DNA from: Prauserella_A sp040645195
Lineage (GTDB): Bacteria; Actinomycetota; Actinomycetes; Mycobacteriales; Pseudonocardiaceae
DNA length: 64,000 nucleotides
Reading direction: 5' to 3'
NCBI RefSeq assembly: GCF_040645195.1
Contig: NZ_JBEYXW010000033.1
Span: 1 to 64,000, forward strand
Both the position numbers and the translations under genes were made by a program. This document shows positions 24,808 to 35,104 of the stretch, piece after piece (within the stretch, counting starts at the first letter, position 1; every line of letters starts with the position of its first letter). The notes beneath the pieces are model-generated. The model worked only from the letters and a program-made list of their open reading frames with translations. It was not told the DNA's origin and made no database searches.

Positions 24808-27339
24808 TTACCCTGCTGCTGTCCAGTACAGCGCCTTGCCTACCTGTGCGAACAGGCCCTTCGGGTGGCCACGGAACAGCGGTTCGGTACCGAACAGGAC
24901 GGTGCGCGTGCCCGCCCCGGTCACGCCGGACACCACGGCGGCCTGCCCCGCGGCCTGCTCGGGACCGTTGCCGCTGCTCGCGGGCAGCCAGTGCCCCGCG
25001 ACGAGCGGGTTTCCGGTGCCGTAGCGCTGCTCGGCGACGACACCCTCACCGAGACCCGTGAACCACAGCGGTGAGTACACGAACGCGTGCCCCGGCGAGC
25101 CTGCGCCGAGCAGGTCACCATCATTTGACACCGTCACCACGCCGTTGGCATCGGACCGTCCCGCGACCGCCGTCACCGGCAGGAGCCCGGCGGCGGCGTT
25201 GAATGCGGCGCCGCCCGAGCCGCGGGTGACCACACCACCCTCGGTCAGGAACGCCGTGAGGCGCTGGCGTGCCTGTTCGGTCAGCTGCCCGTAGGACAGC
25301 CCCGTCGAGACGAGCAGTGTGTCCACTGTGGTCAGATCGAAGCCGTCGTTGAGGGCCTGCGTGGACACCGGACGGACGTCGAACCCGAGCTCCCGCAGCA
25401 CGAACAGCTCGTCGGACGCCGCTGCGGCCGCGATCACCGGCTTGTGCAGGAGCGTGCCGGGTGGCCGGGCGGGCGCCGCGGTGAAGCGAACGCCGAACCG
25501 CTCGGCGGCCGTGGCCGCCTGCCGCCGGGCCGAGGCGGGTAGCACGACGGTGCCGTCGTCGTTGCGGTACACGGCGACACCCTGCTCCAGCAGGAGGTTC
25601 ACCGCCTGGATCTCCTTGCCATCGGTGAGCGCGAGCGCCAGGTCGGCCCCGGCCGGAGCGGCCACCGCACCGGTGGGCGATGCGACCGTGACCGCAGTGG
25701 TCCGGACCTCCGGTGCAGCCGTCCGCGACGCGTCGACCGTCGCGCCCCACAGCAGCCCGTGACTCCACCCGGAGATGTCGTACATCCTCGGCACGTCGGC
25801 GGAGATGTCCTTGCCCTCGGCGAGGATCACATTCGCCAGTCCCCGCTTGGGCTGGTGCATGTCCACGACGTAGGAGCCCGCGGGGTAGCCGCGGCCCGCC
25901 AGCTGGAACGGCTTCTCGGCACGGGTGACCCGGACATCGTTGGCGATCAGGTGATCCACCAGCCGCGCGGCCGCGGTGGCCGAACGCTGTGCACTGCCGG
26001 CCGGGATGACGTAGGCGCGCGGGAACTCGACCGAGTAGCGGTCCTCCTCGCCGAAGCCGGGGACGTAGCCGTCGGGGATGTCGCGCTGCGCTTCCCCGGT
26101 CCAGCCGCGGCGGAACGTCTCGATCTGGTCGGCGATCAGCTCACGCCGGTTCGTGTCGGTGTAGTCGATGCTGGCGTTGATCGTGGTCTCGGCGACAGCG
26201 GTGTTGATGCCGGAGCGGCGCCGGAGCTCCTCGACCGGCAGGTTGGTGTAGTCCGACCGGTTCACCCGCAGCGGCACCTCCACCGTGTGCGCGACCGCGC
26301 CGTGGTAGATCGCGTACATCGGGGTGAAGATCGGCGGCCAGTCGTCCCACTCACCCGGCGGGAAGTCCCGGAACGGGATGTCCGCGCGTGCGGTCTCCGG
26401 GTAGCCCAGGTCACCGATCGCCTTCTCCATGCCGAGGGCGTTGGCGTAGGCGTGCTTGATGTAGAGGTCGTACTCGTAGTTCTGGCCGTGCGGCGGCGTG
26501 CCCGGCTCGATGAGCGTGGTGCCGGTGTAGCCGTGTTCGTCGAGCATCACCAGCGGCTGTGTCTCGATCACCACGTCGCGCACCGCGCGCGACTCCGGCT
26601 GGGTCGAGGTGATGTGGTCGCGGTTGACGTCGAAACCGGCGGCGTTGGCCCGGGTGCCGGCAACGCGGCCGTCCGGGTTGTTGGTCACGGTGAAGTAGAT
26701 CCGGGTGCGCTCGAGCAGCCGCACATCGGCGGGATCGCTGCTGGTGGCCAGCTCCTCGATGACGCGCATGGCACCGTCGGTGCCTTCCCACTCGTCACCG
26801 TGGATGTTCGCGTTGATCCAGATCGGCGCCTTGTACTCACGGGCGAGCCGCTGGTCCTTCGCCGCGGCACGGGGGTTGTTCTCGATGAGCTCGCGCCAGC
26901 GGTCCTGTTGCCTGGCCTGCCCGGGGTTCTCCGGCGCGGTGACCGTCACCAGGTACAGGTCGCGCCCGAGCGTGCTCCGGCCGATCACCTCGGCCGACAC
27001 CCGGTTGCTACGCGCCTGCAGGTCGTTGAGCGCGGGCGCGATGTCGTGGTACGGCATGAGGCCCAGCTTGATCGCCTTGTCGCTGGGGTCCTCGGCGAAC
27101 ACGCGCAGCTGGGTGCGACGGGGGTAGCCCTGCTGGTCGCCGCCCTGGCGGTTCTCGCCGGTGGCGGCGACCAGCGCGCGGGAAGCCGTGGCGGTGGCCG
27201 CGGCCGTGCGCTCGGCACCGTTCCCAGGGTCGCGGTGGGCCGAGGGATGCTTGGCCTGGGCTGGGAGGGTGAGCATCGGGAGTACCAGCGCCAGCACGAG
27301 AACGATCAGAACTCGATGAGCCGACCGCGGACGAACCAC
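24808..27339 (-). CDS. Secreted M14 family zinc carboxypeptidase
   Basis: This 843-residue exported metallopeptidase has a signal peptide (hydrophobic core LIVLVLALVLPMLTLP, cleavage near residue 29). The M14 catalytic domain covers about residues 85-430: the zinc-binding HxxE in NIHGDEWEGTDG, the substrate-binding NPDGR and NRDH segments, and later VAHTVEVPL, carrying a candidate third zinc ligand His. The remaining ~400 residues are uncharacterised, with a repeated alpha/beta character. It probably trims C-terminal residues from peptides or peptidoglycan outside the cell. It is monocistronic; its promoter lies in the 94-nt gap to 27434. Confidence 0.9.
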   Translation of the reverse strand: MVRPRSAHRVLIVLVLALVLPMLTLPAQAKHPSAHRDPGNGAERTAAATATASRALVAATGENRQGGDQQGYPRRTQLRVFAEDPSDKAIKLGLMPYHDIAPALNDLQARSNRVSAEVIGRSTLGRDLYLVTVTAPENPGQARQQDRWRELIENNPRAAAKDQRLAREYKAPIWINANIHGDEWEGTDGAMRVIEELATSSDPADVRLLERTRIYFTVTNNPDGRVAGTRANAAGFDVNRDHITSTQPESRAVRDVVIETQPLVMLDEHGYTGTTLIEPGTPPHGQNYEYDLYIKHAYANALGMEKAIGDLGYPETARADIPFRDFPPGEWDDWPPIFTPMYAIYHGAVAHTVEVPLRVNRSDYTNLPVEELRRRSGINTAVAETTINASIDYTDTNRRELIADQIETFRRGWTGEAQRDIPDGYVPGFGEEDRYSVEFPRAYVIPAGSAQRSATAAARLVDHLIANDVRVTRAEKPFQLAGRGYPAGSYVVDMHQPKRGLANVILAEGKDISADVPRMYDISGWSHGLLWGATVDASRTAAPEVRTTAVTVASPTGAVAAPAGADLALALTDGKEIQAVNLLLEQGVAVYRNDDGTVVLPASARRQAATAAERFGVRFTAAPARPPGTLLHKPVIAAAAASDELFVLRELGFDVRPVSTQALNDGFDLTTVDTLLVSTGLSYGQLTEQARQRLTAFLTEGGVVTRGSGGAAFNAAAGLLPVTAVAGRSDANGVVTVSNDGDLLGAGSPGHAFVYSPLWFTGLGEGVVAEQRYGTGNPLVAGHWLPASSGNGPEQAAGQAAVVSGVTGAGTRTVLFGTEPLFRGHPKGLFAQVGKALYWTAAG

Positions 27340-27433
27340 ACGAACCTCCCAGCCTGGACAACGCGGGCTAGTCTTTCGGTTCGCTAACGACTTGGCAAGA
27401 TCCGAGCTGTTACCGCCTGGTTAACGCCTCCGG

Positions 27434-27559
27434 TCAGCCACCGAAGAGCTGCGCGACCTTGCGTACCAGCTCGTACAACCCGTAGGCGAACGGCAGCGCC
27501 ACCCACAACCAGACCAGCACCAGCAACGGGGTCCGGCGCACCGGCCGTGTCTCGCTCAC
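27434..27559 (-). CDS. MFS transporter small subunit, 41 residues
   Basis: This very short gene encodes 41 residues with one transmembrane helix (LLVLVWLWVALPFAYGLYEL) flanked by basic ends. Its GTG overlaps the stop of the OFA antiporter by 4 nt (GTGA) and AAGGAG sits at ideal spacing inside that gene's last codons. Small one-helix proteins directly after OFA/OxlT-type antiporters are a recognised family (MFS transporter small subunit), presumed to associate with the transporter; their role has not been worked out as far as I know. Confidence 0.82.
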   Translation of the reverse strand: MSETRPVRRTPLLVLVWLWVALPFAYGLYELVRKVAQLFGG

Positions 27560-28920
27560 CGGGTCTCCTTCCGCGACAGGGCCGGCGTGTCGGCAACCGG
27601 TTCATGGAACCGTGCGTGGACCGGGCGCACCAGCTCGTTGGCGACGAAACCGGCGATCAGCAGGCCCATCATGATGAACAGCGACGTCGTGTACAGCGCG
27701 GGACCTTCCCTGCCCGCGGCTTCCTGACTGTCGGCGATGGCGTTGACGATGAGCGGGCCGAGCACGCCCGCGGTCGACCAGGCGGTGAGCAGCCGGCCGT
27801 GGATGGCGCCGACCTGGTAGGTCCCGAAGAGGTCCTTCAGGTACGCGGGAATGGTGGCGAACCCACCGCCGTAGAACGACAGGATCACCATGGCGCAGAG
27901 CACGAACACGATCTTCGAGGTGTTCGTGGTGAGCGCGATGACCAGGTACAGCAGCGCGCCCACCCCGAGGTAGAGCCGGTAGATGTTGCGCCGGCCGAGA
28001 ATGTCCGATGTGGACGACCACACGAAGCGGCCGAGCATGTTGGTCAGCGACAGCAGTGCCACGAAACCAGCCGCCGCGGCGGTGCCGACCGGTGCCGAGG
28101 TGTCGCGGAAGAACTCCGTGATCATCGGCGCGGCCTTCTCCAGGATGCCGATGCCCGCTGTGACGTTGAAGCAGAGGATCACCCACAGCAGCCAGAACTG
28201 CGGTGTCCTGATGGCGTTACGCGCCGAGACGTTGGCCGTGGTGATCATGGAGTTGCCGTTCTGGGCACGCGGCGCGTACCCGGCGGGGCGCCAGCCGGCG
28301 GCCGGCACGCGGATGAGCAGCACACCCATCGACATGAACACCGCGTAGACCAGACCATGCACCAGAAACGTCGTCGCGATGCCACCGGTGCTGGTGCCGA
28401 AGGACGCCAGCATCTGGCTCGACCACGGTGAAGCGATCAGCGCGCCACCGCCGAAGCCCATGATCGCGATCCCGGTGGCCATGCCCGGCCGGTCGGGGAA
28501 CCATTTGATCAGCGTCGACACCGGCGAGATGTACCCGATCCCGAGGCCTACACCACCGACCACGCCGTAGCCGAGCACCACGAGCCAGTACTGCGACAGC
28601 GCCACGCCCAGCGCGGAGATCAGGAAGCCGGACGAGAAGCAGGTCATCGAGACGAACATGGCCCAGCGTGGCCCGTTGCGCTCGACGAGCGTGCCGCCGA
28701 ACGCCGCGGACAGGCCCAGCATGACGATGCCCAGCTGGAACGGCAGCGCGCTCTGGGTGCCGGACAGGCCGAGCGTCTCCTCCAGCGGGGGCTTGAACAC
28801 GCTCCAGGCGTAGACCTGGCCGATCGCCAGGTGCACGGACAACGCGGCCGGGGGCACCAGCCACCGGCTCCAGTTCGATGGTGCGATGCTGTGAGAGCGG
28901 TCGAGGAAACCGAAAGCCAC
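27556..28920 (-). CDS. OFA-family (oxalate/formate) MFS antiporter
   Basis: This 454-residue major facilitator protein has twelve predicted membrane helices. It resembles the OxlT/OFA group: SVHLAIGQVYAWSVFKPPLEE in the first helix, GYGVVGGVGLGIGYISPVSTL between helices 4 and 5, and WFPDRPGMATGIAIMGFGGG after it. Such carriers exchange oxalate for formate or move related carboxylates. The GTG at 28920 with GGAGG 7 nt upstream is preferred over the ATG at 28938. It is divergent from fdhD and coupled to the 41-residue small subunit, and with the molybdoenzyme at 22359 forms a plausible formate/oxalate module. Confidence 0.9.
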   Translation of the reverse strand: MAFGFLDRSHSIAPSNWSRWLVPPAALSVHLAIGQVYAWSVFKPPLEETLGLSGTQSALPFQLGIVMLGLSAAFGGTLVERNGPRWAMFVSMTCFSSGFLISALGVALSQYWLVVLGYGVVGGVGLGIGYISPVSTLIKWFPDRPGMATGIAIMGFGGGALIASPWSSQMLASFGTSTGGIATTFLVHGLVYAVFMSMGVLLIRVPAAGWRPAGYAPRAQNGNSMITTANVSARNAIRTPQFWLLWVILCFNVTAGIGILEKAAPMITEFFRDTSAPVGTAAAAGFVALLSLTNMLGRFVWSSTSDILGRRNIYRLYLGVGALLYLVIALTTNTSKIVFVLCAMVILSFYGGGFATIPAYLKDLFGTYQVGAIHGRLLTAWSTAGVLGPLIVNAIADSQEAAGREGPALYTTSLFIMMGLLIAGFVANELVRPVHARFHEPVADTPALSRKETR

Positions 28921-29030
28921 GCGGGGACCTCCGTACACTGAATACTGTCGACCTACGCGCGGGCAATCTATTACACAAACGCCGCGAGCGCAGCAGAATG
29001 CTGTCGAACGTCTGGGCTGGAGTGATACCC

Positions 29031-29858
29031 ATGGGCCGAGTCACCGTACGCAAGCCGGTGCGCATGCTCACCGCACACGGCACGCGCCGCAGGCCGGACG
29101 CGCTGGCGGCCGAGGAACCGCTGGAGCTGCGCGTCTCCGGCAAGGCACTGGCGGTCACCATGCGCACGCCGGGACACGATGTCGAGCTCGCGCACGGCTT
29201 CCTGCTGTCGGAGGGCGTCATAGCCGCGCGGGAGGACATTGCCGCCGCCCGCTACTGCGACAGCGTCGACGACACCGGCCGTAACACCTACAACGTGCTC
29301 GACCTCGCGCTGGCCGAGGGCGTCCCCGCCCCCGAAACCGGCGTGGAACGGAACTTCTACACCACGTCCTCGTGCGGCGTCTGCGGCAAGGCGGCGCTCG
29401 ACGCGGTGAAACTGCGCACGCGCTTCGATCCCTCCGGCTCGCCGTTCTCCGTCACCACGCAGACCCTGGCCGGGTTGCCCGATGCCCTGCGTGAGCAGCA
29501 GCGGGTGTTCGCCGCGACCGGCGGGCTGCATGCCGCCGGCCTGTTCACCTCCGACGGAACGCTGCTCGCCGTCCGCGAGGACGTCGGCAGGCACAACGCG
29601 GTGGACAAGGTGCTCGGCTGGGCCGTGCTCGCGGGCCGGGTACCGCTGCTGGACTGCGGGCTGCTGGTGTCCGGCCGCGCGTCCTTCGAGCTCGTCCAGA
29701 AGGCCGCCATGGCGGGGGTGCCGTTGCTCGCCGCCGTCTCGGCGCCGTCGTCGCTTGCGGTGGAACTGGCGGAGGAGAACGGCATCACCCTTATCGGCTT
29801 TCTTCGTGGCCACAGCATGAACCTTTACAGCGGGGAGAAGCGAATCGTGGAAGGCTGA
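29031..29858 (+). CDS. fdhD: Formate dehydrogenase accessory sulfurtransferase FdhD
   Basis: FdhD passes sulfur from a cysteine desulfurase to the bis-MGD cofactor of formate dehydrogenases, a step needed for their activity. The 275-residue protein has the sulfur-carrying TSSCGVCGK motif at about residues 112-120 and the conserved EDVGRHNAVDKVLG segment. The ATG at 29031 has GGAG 8 nt upstream; upstream in-frame codons overlap the antiporter's promoter. It is divergent from the OFA antiporter and about 4.4 kb from its likely client, the FdhF/YdeP enzyme. Confidence 0.95.
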   Translation: MGRVTVRKPVRMLTAHGTRRRPDALAAEEPLELRVSGKALAVTMRTPGHDVELAHGFLLSEGVIAAREDIAAARYCDSVDDTGRNTYNVLDLALAEGVPAPETGVERNFYTTSSCGVCGKAALDAVKLRTRFDPSGSPFSVTTQTLAGLPDALREQQRVFAATGGLHAAGLFTSDGTLLAVREDVGRHNAVDKVLGWAVLAGRVPLLDCGLLVSGRASFELVQKAAMAGVPLLAAVSAPSSLAVELAEENGITLIGFLRGHSMNLYSGEKRIVEG

Positions 29859-29881
29859 GCGCACAGGCGAAAGGGGGATGC

Positions 29882-30823
29882 GTGCCGGTAGCGCACGATG
29901 GTGCGACAACGCGACAACGACGCGGACCGAGCAGGCGGACCATCCTCCTGGCCGGTGCCGCCGGCGGTGTCGGCGCCGCCGCAGCCGCCACGGTTGCCGC
30001 GCTCAGCGACTCGCCCTCCACCCCGGGTTACGCCCTGCGCCGGTCCGCGAGCTCACCCGTTCCCGCCGTGCTCGCGGGGCCTGGCGTCACCCGGGTCGAG
30101 CGGGTCTACTCCCATGCCCGCGGTCGCCACGTCAACCTCGTGCTCGTCCTGCCGGTCCACGCACCACCACAGGGCATGCCGATGTCGCTGCTGCTGCACG
30201 GGCTCGGCGGTTCGGCGCGGAGCGCCCCGGCCGACGGCCTGGAGAGCAGGCTCAGCGCACAGGTGACCTCGCTGGAGGTGCCGCCGTTCGGTTTCATCGC
30301 CGTCGACGGCGGCGACAACTACTGGCACGAGCACCAGCGCGGTGACGACCCCATGGCGATGCTGCTCGACGAGGTACCGGCCTGGCTGCTGGAGCGCGGT
30401 CTCGGCGGGCAGGACGGCACACCGTTCGCCGCCACGGGAACGTCCATGGGTGGCTTCGGGGCCTTCGTCTATGCCCGGCGGCAGCGCGAGCGGGGTATCG
30501 AGCTGAACGCGATCGCCGCGATCTCGCCCGCGTTCATGACGTCCTGGACCGAGGCGCACCGGCGCAAGGCCTTCCGCAACGAGACGGACTGGACATCGCT
30601 GGATCCGCTGCGCCACCTGCAGGCGACGCGCGGAATACCCACCGCCGTCTGGTGTGGTGATCAGGACCGGTTCATCACGGGCGTCCGCGAGTTCATCCAG
30701 CTCACCCGTCCCGAGGTGGGCTATACCGGGCCGGGCAGGCACAACGGGGCATTCTTCCGCAGCACGGTGCCGGGACTGGTGGCCTTCCTCGGCAAGCACG
30801 CGCCAGGGGCCACGTCGAGCTAG
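29882..30823 (+). CDS. Tat-exported alpha/beta hydrolase (esterase-like)
   Basis: This 313-residue protein starts at GTG 29882 behind AAAGGGGG. It opens with a twin-arginine signal (SRRTILLAGAAGG), so it is secreted folded. The alpha/beta hydrolase nucleophile elbow is GTSMGG, an oxyanion-type LLHGLGG lies near residue 103, and GPGRHNGAF near residue 285 supplies the likely catalytic His. The overall form resembles antigen 85/esterase D-like secreted esterases. It ends on a CTAG that is also the stop of the convergent anti-sigma gene. Substrate unknown. Confidence 0.85.
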   Translation: MPVAHDGATTRQRRGPSRRTILLAGAAGGVGAAAAATVAALSDSPSTPGYALRRSASSPVPAVLAGPGVTRVERVYSHARGRHVNLVLVLPVHAPPQGMPMSLLLHGLGGSARSAPADGLESRLSAQVTSLEVPPFGFIAVDGGDNYWHEHQRGDDPMAMLLDEVPAWLLERGLGGQDGTPFAATGTSMGGFGAFVYARRQRERGIELNAIAAISPAFMTSWTEAHRRKAFRNETDWTSLDPLRHLQATRGIPTAVWCGDQDRFITGVREFIQLTRPEVGYTGPGRHNGAFFRSTVPGLVAFLGKHAPGATSS

Positions 30824-31755
30824 TCCGTTCGCACGTGTAGCCGTGTCACGGTCCCGCCCGGACCGTAATAGGTACGGACCAGATCGGCGACACAGTTGAC
30901 CAGCAGCAGGCCGCGGCCACCAACCTGCCCTGGTGAGGCGGGGCGGCGCCCGGCGAGCGGATCGGTGACGCGGCCGGCGTCCGTGACCTCACAGATCACC
31001 TCGTCGTGGTTCGACCACACTCGCAGCACGCCCGAGCCACCACCGTGCTGCACACTGTTGCTCGTGAGCTCGCCGACCGCGAGCGCCAGGTCGTCGAGTC
31101 GGTCACCTTTGAGACCGGCCGTCTTGGCGAGGTCGACCGCGAACCGCCGTGCCCTGGCGAGGCCGTCGAGGGCGAAGGCCATCGCCGCCGCCTCCGGCGG
31201 CGCGACGAGCGGCACGTTGGCGGTGGCCAGGACGTCATCGGGTGCGTACCGGCTACTCAACTGCCTGCCAACGCCGTCCACCAACACCGGGTGAGTTGCC
31301 TCCGCATCGGCGAGCACGGGCTGCGGCAGGCGGGCGTCGTAGGGGCACAGGACGGTGGTGCCTGCCCGTCCGGCGAACGCGACGTTGATCAGTGCCTCGT
31401 GTTGCACGCAGGCCAGGTACTCGGCGGCGGTACGACCCGCCCAGATGGGCTCGCCGACGAGCCGCAGCGGGCCGGGATGCGTATCCGCGAACGCGCTCAG
31501 CACACCGGGGATGATCCGTCCGGGGTTGCGTCCGGCCACGGCCATGTCGATCAGCCGCACCTCGGCCGCGGACGTGCCCAGCGCGTCCTGGATGCGGTCG
31601 AGGTTCTCCCCCGGAACGGCGACCGCGACGGGTTCACCCGCGGCGAGTCCGTCCAGCACGAACGGTACGGTGCCGGCCAGGTAAGCGCGCTCATCGCGGT
31701 AGAAGAGGGTCTCGTGGGAGAACCCGCCGTTGTCCGGCTCCCCGCTCGCTGTCAC
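30820..31755 (-). CDS. RsbA-like anti-sigma regulator: MEDS domain + HATPase
   Basis: This 311-residue protein combines an N-terminal MEDS (methanogen/methylotroph DcmR sensory) domain (about 15-165, beginning HETLFYRDERAYLAG) with a C-terminal GHKL ATPase of the RsbW/SpoIIAB anti-sigma type (about 200-305: LAVGELTSNSVQHG, VTDAGRV, GGRGLLLVNCVAD). Such proteins are thought to sense a signal and control SigB-type sigma factors or their antagonists. The GTG at 31755 has AAGG 8 nt upstream; a longer frame is not supported. No sigma or anti-anti-sigma gene is adjacent, so its partner is elsewhere. Confidence 0.85.
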   Translation of the reverse strand: MTASGEPDNGGFSHETLFYRDERAYLAGTVPFVLDGLAAGEPVAVAVPGENLDRIQDALGTSAAEVRLIDMAVAGRNPGRIIPGVLSAFADTHPGPLRLVGEPIWAGRTAAEYLACVQHEALINVAFAGRAGTTVLCPYDARLPQPVLADAEATHPVLVDGVGRQLSSRYAPDDVLATANVPLVAPPEAAAMAFALDGLARARRFAVDLAKTAGLKGDRLDDLALAVGELTSNSVQHGGGSGVLRVWSNHDEVICEVTDAGRVTDPLAGRRPASPGQVGGRGLLLVNCVADLVRTYYGPGGTVTRLHVRTD

Positions 31756-31822
31756 AACCGTGCCTTCTTCGGTCGACCGCCTACCCGTGTGGGCTATCCA
31801 CCGGCGACCCGCCGCAAACCCC

Positions 31823-32167
31823 TTAGCTGAGGATGCGGCCGATGGCGGAGGCGACCCAGAAGCCGATGGCGACCGTGACGGCATAGAAGGTCACCCAGCC
31901 GAGAAGCTGCCGCTCCCCCGCTGACGTGCGGGCACGCCATGCGCCGAGTGCGGCGAGGCCGAACGGGGCCAGCGGAAGCAGGGGCCATGCCGAGAACCGG
32001 GTGATCGTGGCCGCGAGACACACGGCGACGAGCACGGACAGGACGATCAGGAATACCAGGTGGACCCGGGGGTTGCGCAACCGGAGCAGCGCGACCAGCC
32101 GTGTCGCGGCATCACCGAGTTCAGGGGCGCCGCCTCCCGGCGTGCCGGGGTGCGAGGTGGTGCTCAT
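31823..32167 (-). CDS. Small three-helix membrane protein
   Basis: I do not recognise this 114-residue protein. It has a polar N-terminus of ~35 residues and three hydrophobic segments (about 38-56, 60-78 and 90-110). It begins 19 nt after the clpX stop codon, so it may ride on clpX read-through, but nothing ties it to proteolysis. An ATG 6 nt earlier (32173) is an equal alternative. Confidence 0.6.
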   Translation of the reverse strand: MSTTSHPGTPGGGAPELGDAATRLVALLRLRNPRVHLVFLIVLSVLVAVCLAATITRFSAWPLLPLAPFGLAALGAWRARTSAGERQLLGWVTFYAVTVAIGFWVASAIGRILS

Positions 32168-32186
32168 GCGCAACCGTCAGCGGGCC

Positions 32187-33482
<1,296 letters not shown>

Positions 33483-33732
33483 GACCGCTGACCTCGTCCC
33501 CTCCGGTGCTACCAGCCGCACCTACTCGTCTCGCCCGCCCGCTCCACGGAGCGGGACAGCGACGCTGCCACTGACGGTACCTGCCCGACGCGCCCGGCGG
33601 GAGAACCAACGGAAATTCCGGACGCGCGGGCCACCCTAGCCCGAGGACCGGGTGCCTCGCCGGTGGCGACACGCACCCGGCCCCAACTCGGCTCGTCGCG
33701 ATGGCCGCCTTCGGCGCCATCGCACGGGGGCA

Positions 33733-34362
33733 TCAGCCCTCGCCGGAGGCCTTCCGGTACGGCAGCACCTGGTCGATGATGCCGTACTCGAGTGCCTGCT
33801 CGGCGGTGAGGATCTTGTCGCGCTCGACGTCGGCGCGGACCTCTTCCTCGGTCTTGCCGGTGTGCTTGGCCAGTGTGCTCTCCATCAGCCTGCGCACCCG
33901 CTGGATCTCGGCGGCCTGGATCTCCAGGTCCGACACCTGGCCGTAGGTGCCCTCGGTGGCCGGCTGGTGGATCAGCACCCTGGCGTTGGGCAGCGCGAGC
34001 CGCTTGCCCTTGGTGCCTGCCGCGAGCAGCACCGCGGCCGCGGACGCGGCCTGGCCGAGCACGACCGTCTGGATGTCCGGCCGGACGAACTGCATGGTGT
34101 CGTAGATCGCCATCAGCGCGGTGAACGAACCACCGGGCGAGTTGATGTAGATCGTGATGTCGCGGTCCGGGTCCTCGTGCTCGAGGTGCAGCAGCTGGGC
34201 CATCACGTCATTGGCCGACGCGTCGTCGACCTGGACGCCGAGCATGATCTGCCGCTCTTCGTACAGCTTGTTGTAGGGGTTGGACTCTTTCACCCCGTAG
34301 CTGGTGCGCTCGACGTACGAGGGCAGGATGTACCGGGACTGCGGAAGCTGGAAGTTGCTCAT
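33733..34362 (-). CDS. clpP: ATP-dependent Clp protease proteolytic subunit (ClpP2-like)
   Basis: This 209-residue serine peptidase subunit has the catalytic Ser in GQAASAAAVLLAAG, His in LIHQP and Asp in the C-terminal half (VERDKIL). Actinobacteria carry two different ClpP proteins that form a mixed tetradecamer with ClpX or ClpC1; this second copy, nearer clpX, matches ClpP2. The ATG at 34362 has AGGAG at good spacing and lies 26 nt after the first clpP, so the pair is one operon. The gap of about 250 nt to clpX probably carries a separate clpX promoter. Confidence 0.97.
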   Translation of the reverse strand: MSNFQLPQSRYILPSYVERTSYGVKESNPYNKLYEERQIMLGVQVDDASANDVMAQLLHLEHEDPDRDITIYINSPGGSFTALMAIYDTMQFVRPDIQTVVLGQAASAAAVLLAAGTKGKRLALPNARVLIHQPATEGTYGQVSDLEIQAAEIQRVRRLMESTLAKHTGKTEEEVRADVERDKILTAEQALEYGIIDQVLPYRKASGEG

Positions 34363-34388
34363 GGGGTCTTGTCTCCTACCGTGCCCGG

Positions 34389-34997
34389 TCAGTTGTTCGA
34401 GTTCGGGTGCGGGTTCTCGCGAGTCAGCACCTGGTCCACGAAGCCGTACTCACGGGCTTCCTCGGCGGTGAACCAGCGGTCCCGGTCGCCGTCGGCGAGG
34501 ATCTGCTCGACCGTCTGCCCCGTCTGCTCCGCGGTGATGCGCGCCAGCTCCTGCTTCCACTTGCCGAACACCTCAGCCTGGATGGCGATGTCGGAGGCGG
34601 TACCACCCACGCCCGCCGACGGCTGGTGCATGAGGATACGAGCGTGCTGCAGGGCGTAGCGCTTCCCGGGCACCCCCGAGGACAGCAGGAACTGCCCCAT
34701 CGAAGCAGCCATGCCCATCGCGTAGGTCGCGACGTCCGGCTCGATGAGCTGCATCGTGTCGTAGATCGCGAAGCCCGCGGTCACGGAACCGCCGGGCGAG
34801 TTGATGTAGAAACGGATGTCGGACTGGGAGTCCTCCGCGGCGAGCAGCAACAGCTGCGCGGTGATGCGGTTGGCTACCTCGTCATTGACCTCGGAGCCGA
34901 GCACCACGATGCGCTCCTGGAGCAGCCGCTCGTACACCGAGTCGGTCAGGTTGAGCCCCGCGGTGCTGGTGCGCCCCTCGGGCATGTGCTGCGTCAC
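34389..34997 (-). CDS. clpP: ATP-dependent Clp protease proteolytic subunit (ClpP1-like)
   Basis: This 202-residue ClpP has the catalytic Ser in GMAASMGQFLLSSG and His in LMHQP, and the usual C-terminal ADGDRDRWFTAEEAREYG. It is first in the clpP1-clpP2 operon. The GTG at 34997 with AGG 8 nt upstream is preferred over 35015; the first ~10 residues are a likely propeptide. Its promoter lies within 34998-35043, where an inverted repeat ACAAG/CTTGT is present. Confidence 0.97.
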   Translation of the reverse strand: MTQHMPEGRTSTAGLNLTDSVYERLLQERIVVLGSEVNDEVANRITAQLLLLAAEDSQSDIRFYINSPGGSVTAGFAIYDTMQLIEPDVATYAMGMAASMGQFLLSSGVPGKRYALQHARILMHQPSAGVGGTASDIAIQAEVFGKWKQELARITAEQTGQTVEQILADGDRDRWFTAEEAREYGFVDQVLTRENPHPNSNN

Positions 34998-35013
34998 GTC
35001 TGCCTGCCTTTTC

Positions 35014-35031
35014 ACAAGTCTCAGATCTTGT
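35014..35031. promoter_or_regulatory. Inverted repeat upstream of clpP1
   Basis: ACAAG (35014-35018) and CTTGT (35027-35031) form a 5-bp inverted repeat with 8-nt spacing just before the clpP1 start. A regulator site is possible, but it does not match a ClgR box I could confirm. Confidence 0.3.
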
Positions 35032-35043
35032 AACCGACCCTAA

Positions 35044-35085
35044 CGAACTCGGGCGGCGTCGAAGGCCCGACACCGCCCGAGTTCG
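35044..35085. terminator. Terminator after trigger factor gene
   Basis: A 13-bp perfect stem (35044-35056 with 35073-35085), extended inward by GTCG/CGAC, lies 20 nt downstream of the tig stop on the minus strand. It separates tig from the clpP operon. Confidence 0.8.
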
Positions 35086-35104
35086 CTCAGAGCATGAGAA
35101 AGGG

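Noticed and set aside
25759..27387. 542-codon plus-strand open frame
   Set aside because: It is antisense to the M14 carboxypeptidase, with no domain or ribosome site.
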